Positions 30,670 through 35,460 of a stretch of DNA of 35,460 nt are shown in pieces. The stretch comes from Prolixibacteraceae bacterium (GTDB taxonomy: Bacteria; Bacteroidota; Bacteroidia; Bacteroidales; Prolixibacteraceae), in NCBI GenBank assembly GCA_003516705.1, contig DPCJ01000069.1, positions 268 to 35,727 on the forward strand. The letters run 5' to 3'. The position numbers and the translations under genes were made by a program. The first letter of the stretch is position 1. Every line of letters starts with the position of its first letter. The notes under the pieces are model-generated. The model saw only the letters and a list, made by a program, of their open reading frames with translations. It was not told the origin of the DNA and did not search any database.

Positions 30670-32667
30670 TTAATTTACCGATTTAAACGGCGAAGCCGGT
30701 AACCCTGCTCCGTTAAACAGGTTTGGTTCGCAATCGTCGGCCCAGGCATAACGTATTTGTTTTGCCTCTTTTACCTTATCAGCAACTGCCACAATTTTAT
30801 CGTTGGCCACAGTTGCTTTTGCCGGATAAAAAACACCGTCAACACCGGCAATTTCAAAAAACGATTCTTTACCTGTCAGTACTAATCCTGTTGCATAATC
30901 AAATTCAACTTCGGCCTGGTTACCATTAAATACAGCATTTTTGAACAGCGGACCTGAACAAATTACTCCTTCTTTTTTGTAGGTTTTATCAAGCGCCCAC
31001 AAGGCAAGTCTGTCGCCTACATCTTTTTTGTTCGCAGGGTGAATGTTCACCGGATTACCAATATCCATTGTAACTGCCATTCCGGTGTTCACCAGCGAAA
31101 GTGTTTTAAACTGGGCATCGCGCAGTTCAGCAGTGGTTTCGTTGGCATTATCGCCATAATTATAAGGTGCAATTTGTACATAGTAAAACGGGAAATCGCC
31201 CTGGTTCCAGGCTTTGCGCCAGCTTGTTATCATTGTTGGGAACAAAGTTTCGTATTGTTTTCCACGCCCAACATTCGATTCGCCCTGATACCAGATAGCG
31301 CCTTGCAAAGTGTAGGGAACCAGCGGTGCAATCATTGCGTTGTAGAGCATTGTGGGTGTGTATTCGTTCATTACAAGTGTTTTTCCGGTAAATCCGTCGT
31401 GACTTTTTTCACCTTCGCCATAAACATACACAGTGCTTGATTTAAATGTGGCAGCAGGTTTGTATTTCCAGGTTCCGCCAAGGTCGGCAAGAATTTTGTC
31501 GCCTTTTACAATCGCCGGAATTTCTTTTCCGTAAATTCCGCCGCCGCCCTGATTGTCGGTCACTTTTACGGCAATGCGGTTGGTGCCTTTTTTCAGCAAT
31601 TCGGCTGGAACAGGATAAACTCTTTCAAGACTCCACACTCCGCTCATTTCGTTACTACCAATTTTTTGCCCATTCAGGTAGGTAGCGTCCATATCGTCAA
31701 CCGGGCCAAGGTGCAGTTCAATACTTTCAGGATAAACAGATCCATCGTATTCAAAATCGCGGATAAACCAAACCACACCATCGAACCCCGGCAATCCGGC
31801 ATTTTCCCAGGTTTGGGGCACTGTCATTTCTTTCCAGCCTGAAACATCGGCAACTAAATACGCTGAATCGTTCAGGTTGAGGTTAGCAAAAGGATTTTCT
31901 TTGGGCAGTTTTTCGAATGGAATATTTTCGAGTTTGGCTAAAAAAGCTTCAAATTCTTTCAGATTTTGTTGATTTTCCTGCATTTCGGCAGCAAACGATT
32001 CATAACCGGGAACAGTCCCGATGAGTTCGCCGCTTGTCCACGATTCGGCAGGTGTTCCTCCCCAGCTTGAATGAATCAAACCCACCGGAATACCAAGTTC
32101 TTTATGTAATTTCAATCCGAAGAAATAAGCGCTTGCCGAAAAATCGCCGGCAGTGGCAGGTGAACTCACCACCCAGCTGCCCGAACAATCATCCTGTGGT
32201 AACCCCGAGGTACTTTTTGTAACCGTAAACATCCTGATTGCAGGATAATCAGCCGAGGCAATTTCGCTGGCCGAAAAGTTGATTGTATCGTTTGGTGGCC
32301 AGCCTTTCAGCGGCATTTCCATGTTCGACTGCCCCGAACAGAGCCACACTTCGCCAACCGTTACATTGTTAATTACTTTCTCGGTTTCACCGGCTTTAAA
32401 AGTTACAGCGTAAGGTCCGCCAAAAGCAGGAGTTTCAACTGTTGTCAACCATTTGCCATCGGCGCCTGTAACGGCTTCGGCAACTGCACCCCACGAGGTG
32501 GTAACTCCGATTTTTGCTTTTGGGTCGCTCCAGCCCCAGAGGTTTACTTTGGCATTTTGCTGTAAAACCATGTGGTCAGCTATCAGTGCCGGAAGTTTGA
32601 TTTCGTGTTGTTTTGCGGCACAACCGGCCAGCAGAAACAGAATAGTAATAACGATAAGGTTTTTCAT
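30670..32667 (-). CDS. Sialate O-acetylesterase lipoprotein
   Basis: This 665-residue lipoprotein (signal ending LLAGC, Cys16) belongs to the SGNH/GDSL sialate O-acetylesterase family, which removes O-acetyl groups from sialic acid or other glycans. The Ser nucleophile is in CSGQSNMEMP (Ser114), followed by WYQGESN and the Asp/His pair of NIHPANKKDVGDRLA. A beta-sandwich insertion (about 275-390, including FIRDFEYDG, DDMDATYLNG and GTNRIAVKV) splits the esterase domain and may bind sugar. It is likely exposed at the cell surface or periplasm. It stands alone without other glycan genes next to it. Confidence 0.9.
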   Translation of the reverse strand: MKNLIVITILFLLAGCAAKQHEIKLPALIADHMVLQQNAKVNLWGWSDPKAKIGVTTSWGAVAEAVTGADGKWLTTVETPAFGGPYAVTFKAGETEKVINNVTVGEVWLCSGQSNMEMPLKGWPPNDTINFSASEIASADYPAIRMFTVTKSTSGLPQDDCSGSWVVSSPATAGDFSASAYFFGLKLHKELGIPVGLIHSSWGGTPAESWTSGELIGTVPGYESFAAEMQENQQNLKEFEAFLAKLENIPFEKLPKENPFANLNLNDSAYLVADVSGWKEMTVPQTWENAGLPGFDGVVWFIRDFEYDGSVYPESIELHLGPVDDMDATYLNGQKIGSNEMSGVWSLERVYPVPAELLKKGTNRIAVKVTDNQGGGGIYGKEIPAIVKGDKILADLGGTWKYKPAATFKSSTVYVYGEGEKSHDGFTGKTLVMNEYTPTMLYNAMIAPLVPYTLQGAIWYQGESNVGRGKQYETLFPTMITSWRKAWNQGDFPFYYVQIAPYNYGDNANETTAELRDAQFKTLSLVNTGMAVTMDIGNPVNIHPANKKDVGDRLALWALDKTYKKEGVICSGPLFKNAVFNGNQAEVEFDYATGLVLTGKESFFEIAGVDGVFYPAKATVANDKIVAVADKVKEAKQIRYAWADDCEPNLFNGAGLPASPFKSVN

Positions 32668-32704
32668 TCTTCAGTTTATTGATGTTGATGGACAAATTTA
32701 CCGA

Positions 32705-32712
32705 TATATTTG
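32705..32712 (+). promoter_or_regulatory. Possible -7 element of the TfoX-domain gene
   Basis: TATATTTG matches TAnnTTTG and lies 24 bases before the ATG at 32737, in the 69-base divergent gap. Confidence 0.4.
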
Positions 32713-32736
32713 AATTGCGAATATAAAAGTTGAATT

Positions 32737-33072
32737 ATGGCTTACAACGAATATTTGGCCGACCGTGTTCGTCATTCTTTAAAAGAAAATAAAGCAGCTT
32801 TTGAAGAAAAGAAAATGTTTGGCGGACTCTGCTGGTTTGTTGACGAAAAATTATGCGTTGGCATATTTAAGGAAGAGCTACTTGTTCGGATTGCACCTGA
32901 AAATCAAAATATTTATCTGACAAATGAAGACTGTCGTTTAATGGACGCATCGATGAAGGGTTTTCTGTATGTAAGCGCGGAAGCGATTGACATGGACGAC
33001 GATCTGGACAAATGGGTGAAACGGGGTCTGGAATTTAATCCGCGGGCAAAAGCAAGTAAAAAGAAAAAGTAA
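32737..33072 (+). CDS. TfoX N-terminal domain protein
   Basis: The 111-residue protein is a single TfoX/Sxy N-terminal domain: EEKKMFGGLCWFVDEKLCVG followed by IFKEELLVRIAPE and MKGFLYVSAEAID, with a basic tail ending SKKKK. Stand-alone TfoX_N proteins are common in Bacteroidota and have no known competence role here; they may act as regulators or small-ligand binders. It is divergent from the sialate esterase gene and convergent with the DEAD-box helicase gene. Confidence 0.85.
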   Translation: MAYNEYLADRVRHSLKENKAAFEEKKMFGGLCWFVDEKLCVGIFKEELLVRIAPENQNIYLTNEDCRLMDASMKGFLYVSAEAIDMDDDLDKWVKRGLEFNPRAKASKKKK

Positions 33073-33082
33073 ACAGGCACAA

Positions 33083-33113
33083 AAAAAGCCGCTAACACAG
33101 TTAACAGCTTTTT
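33083..33113. terminator. Bidirectional terminator
   Basis: AAAAAGC (33083-33089) and GCTTTTT (33107-33113) form the stem, with an inner CTAAC/GTTAA pairing. It lies between two convergent genes, 11 bases beyond the TfoX stop codon. Confidence 0.6.
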
Positions 33114-33133
33114 ACAATTTATTGTGACGAATG

Positions 33134-34858
33134 TTATTTCCCTTTTGCAACTTCTATACCCACACGTTGTCCTTTGTATTTTGCGTCTTTAAAAGCTCTT
33201 ATCACATCGTTTTCGAAACGTTTGTCAACCTCGAAAAACGAGAATCCTTTTAATACCTCAATACTCCCGATTTCCACATTTTTACCCGGCATTTGCTGGT
33301 TAATCATATCGATAATGGTGCGTTTGCTGATGCCGTTTTTCTTGCCCATGCTAAAGAAGAAACGCGAGAAGTCGAATTTTCCACCTCTTCCGCCACGCTC
33401 AAATCTTGAGCCCGATTCGTCGCGACGGTCATCGCGTTTGTCGCCACGGTTGCGGTCGGTTCTGCGGCCCCGGTCACGACGGTCGCCACGACCACCCTGG
33501 TCTCCAAAATCCCTGTCGCTGTGGTGCGATTCGTCAACATTAATATCCGGAGCATTTTCATAGTAAGTAAGAAAACGGTTAAACTCAACCGAAACAAAAT
33601 GTTTGATGAGTTCTTCGCGATCGAGCCATGCCAACTTTTTGTAAATAACCGGCATAAACTCGCTGATCTGCTCGTTGTTAACCTCGATGTTTTCAACAAT
33701 ATCAATTAAGCTGAAAAGCTGTTTTTCGCAGATTTCTTTCCCCGACGGAACATCTTTTTTGATAAAAGTTTTATTCACAGTACGTTCAACTTCGCGAAGT
33801 TTTCCTTTCTCGCGCAGGTGAATCAGCGTAACCGAAATTCCTTTCTTGCCGGCACGTCCGGTTCGTCCGCTGCGGTGAACATACACTTCGGGGTCGTCGG
33901 GCAGGTTATAATTAATTACGTGAGTGAGGTCGTTTACGTCGAGTCCGCGAGCCGCCACATCGGTAGCCACAAGCATTTGCAGGTGTTTTGAGCGGAAACG
34001 CGACATTACAAAATCGCGCTGCGATTGCGAAAGATCGCCATGCAGGGCATCTGCATTGTAACCGTCCTGCATCAGTTTGTCTGCAACTTCTTTGGTTTCG
34101 GCACGGGTACGGCAAAAAATAATCCCGTAAATATTTGGGTTGATATCGGCCACACGTTTCAGTGCAATGTATCGGTCTTTGGCATGAACCACATAATAAT
34201 GATGTTCAACATTCTCGGCGCCGGTATTTCGTTTGCCCACCGAAATTTCCTCAATGTTTTTCATGTATTTCTGCGAAATTGCCACAATTTCCTTTGGCAT
34301 TGTAGCCGAAAACAGCAAGGTCTGTTTATCTTTTGGCGAGGTTTCGAGAATGGAGTCGAGGTCGTCTTTAAAACCCATCGAGAGCATTTCGTCGGCTTCG
34401 TCGAGCACCACCCAACGAATTTCGTTTACTTTCAGTTTCCCGCGTTTGATGAGGTCGAGTGTGCGGCCTGGTGTTCCCACCACAATCTGTGCACCGCGTT
34501 CAATTTCTCTCATCTGTTTTACAATGTCAGCGCCGCCGTACACCACGGCAATATTGATGAACCCGAGGTTCTTTGAGAAGTTCTGCAAATCGCCTGCAAT
34601 TTGTATGGCCAGTTCACGTGTCGGACTTAAAATCAATGCCTGAACCGACTTTTTTTGAGTATCGAGCTGCTGAATGATTGGTAATCCGAATGCGGCAGTT
34701 TTGCCGGTTCCGGTTTGTGCCAGTGCCACGAGGTCCTGGCGGCTTTCCATTAAAAAAGGAACTACTTTTTCCTGTACAGGAGTGGGGTACACAAAGCCCA
34801 TATCGTCAATCGCTGATTGAATTTCGGCGCTCAACCCCATTTCATTAAATAACGTCAT
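33134..34858 (-). CDS. deaD: DEAD-box RNA helicase with C-terminal RNA-binding domain
   Basis: The 574-residue helicase should unwind RNA in ribosome assembly or mRNA decay, often under cold stress. The N-terminal core has the Q motif, AQTGTGKT (47-54), PTRELA (79-84), TPGR (129-132), DEAD (153-156) and SAT (184-186). The second RecA domain has HGDLSQSQRD, DVAARGLDV and HRSGRTGRAG. An Arg/Gly/Asp-rich linker follows (about 450-500), then a DbpA-type RNA-binding domain (about 505-574). The gene is its own transcript on the minus strand. Confidence 0.93.
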   Translation of the reverse strand: MTLFNEMGLSAEIQSAIDDMGFVYPTPVQEKVVPFLMESRQDLVALAQTGTGKTAAFGLPIIQQLDTQKKSVQALILSPTRELAIQIAGDLQNFSKNLGFINIAVVYGGADIVKQMREIERGAQIVVGTPGRTLDLIKRGKLKVNEIRWVVLDEADEMLSMGFKDDLDSILETSPKDKQTLLFSATMPKEIVAISQKYMKNIEEISVGKRNTGAENVEHHYYVVHAKDRYIALKRVADINPNIYGIIFCRTRAETKEVADKLMQDGYNADALHGDLSQSQRDFVMSRFRSKHLQMLVATDVAARGLDVNDLTHVINYNLPDDPEVYVHRSGRTGRAGKKGISVTLIHLREKGKLREVERTVNKTFIKKDVPSGKEICEKQLFSLIDIVENIEVNNEQISEFMPVIYKKLAWLDREELIKHFVSVEFNRFLTYYENAPDINVDESHHSDRDFGDQGGRGDRRDRGRRTDRNRGDKRDDRRDESGSRFERGGRGGKFDFSRFFFSMGKKNGISKRTIIDMINQQMPGKNVEIGSIEVLKGFSFFEVDKRFENDVIRAFKDAKYKGQRVGIEVAKGK

Positions 34859-34884
34859 TTAAAATTTTATAAAAATATTGGCCG

Positions 34885-34913
34885 CAAAGGTATGCTTTTA
34901 AAATGAATTTCAG
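34885..34913 (-). promoter_or_regulatory. Likely promoter of the DEAD-box gene
   Basis: On the minus strand TACCTTTG matches TAnnTTTG about 27 bases before the ATG, with CTG (near -33 TTG) 18 bases upstream. TACCTTTG is a common Bacteroidota -7 form. Confidence 0.5.
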
Positions 34914-35022
34914 GTATTTATACATCTTTTGTTCCGTTTGTTAATTTTAAAGAAGTTGCAATGCTTTTATTTTCAAAGCTTACTTTTTAAACTGTAAAAC
35001 ACTATTTTAGTTGTTATTCGCT

Positions 35023-35460
35023 TACATTTGTTATATGAATAACCTTTTTTATGAATGCTGAAAAAACACCTGATATAAAAACTGTTGTCGTTACATTTTT
35101 TGCTTTAACGATTGTACTTATGGTTTTTTCGCTGCGGATTTCAGCCCAGGAAACTGATACGATTATTCCCATTCAAAAACCCGTCCCTGAGATACTTAAA
35201 AATTTAAAAATCAATACTTTTAATGGTGAAGGATTTAACTTTTTTGAAGACAATTTCAGTGGGCATTGGGCAGGTTTTGATTTTGGTTTGAATTCGCTTT
35301 TAAATACCGATTATTCGGATTATGAAACTGAATTTATGGAGATCACTGTTTTGCAGTCGTATTCAATTCACCTCAATATTTTTCAGTATAGTTTTGGTTT
35401 GCAGCGCAACCGCAATAATTTGGGTCTGATTACCGGTGTTGGATTTCAGATGCAGGACTA
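35023..35460 (+). CDS. Outer-membrane barrel-like protein, 5' part (with upstream -7 element)
   Basis: The ATG at 35051 opens a frame that stays open to the window end (about 136 residues). It has a hydrophobic signal segment (TVVVTFFALTIVLMVFSLRI, then SAQET) followed by strands such as HWAGFDFGLNSLL, IHLNIFQYSFGLQ and LGLITGVGFQMQ, as in PorT-like or porin-like outer-membrane proteins of Bacteroidota. TACATTTG (35023-35030) is a -7-like element 20 bases before the ATG. The C-terminus and family are outside the window. Confidence 0.65.

Overview
The window looks like chromosomal DNA from a member of the Bacteroidota, most likely a marine or sediment Bacteroidales/Marinilabiliales-type bacterium. 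The lineage is inferred from PorP/SprF, DUF2723 and DUF6427 proteins, a sialate O-acetylesterase lipoprotein, and promoter-like TAnnTTTG elements with weak Shine-Dalgarno sequences. No rRNA, tRNA, CRISPR array or complete insertion sequence was seen.

Region 1 (1-4240) is rich in repeat debris. It holds the end of a small membrane protein (HabA-like), fabF and an exported protein of unknown function. Between them lie several hairpin repeats and four copies of the 5' end of a Vsr (very short patch repair) endonuclease gene, none of which continues into a full gene. Region 2 (4239-6589) is AT-richer and looks acquired: a PD-(D/E)XK nuclease fused to a Schlafen-group-3-like (DUF2075) helicase, followed by a small unknown gene. 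This is the best candidate for an undescribed, possibly anti-phage, system. Region 3 (6900-9548) holds an unusual Lgt-like membrane protein fused to a putative outer-membrane barrel, then a 105-base tandem repeat. Region 4 (9549-13898) holds a small helical protein, a one-helix membrane-anchored protein, a C25 (gingipain-like) cysteine-protease-fold protein with no visible signal peptide, and a DUF559 endonuclease gene flanked by direct repeats.

Region 5 (13899-22966) is mostly housekeeping: purD-DUF6427, a DUF2723 membrane protein, a PorP/SprF gene broken by what looks like a one-base deletion, and a crp-pgeF pair divergent from an iron-sulfur protein gene. Region 6 (22971-26400) is a redox module: a double-rhodanese lipoprotein and a 10-11 haem cytochrome c lipoprotein, divergent from an FNR-like regulator with N-terminal cysteines. 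Both regulator-associated promoter regions carry a palindrome about 29 bases upstream of a TAnnTTTG element, the geometry of an activator site.

Region 7 (26409-35460) holds an exported unknown protein, a hipBA toxin-antitoxin pair with a candidate operator, a corrinoid-methyltransferase/UroD-like protein, a four-helix-bundle gene preceded by a long hairpin, a sialate O-acetylesterase, a TfoX N-terminal-domain protein, a DEAD-box RNA helicase and the start of an outer-membrane protein. A recurring theme is small endonuclease-type genes or gene heads (Vsr, DUF559) tied to short repeats, which may be small mobile units.
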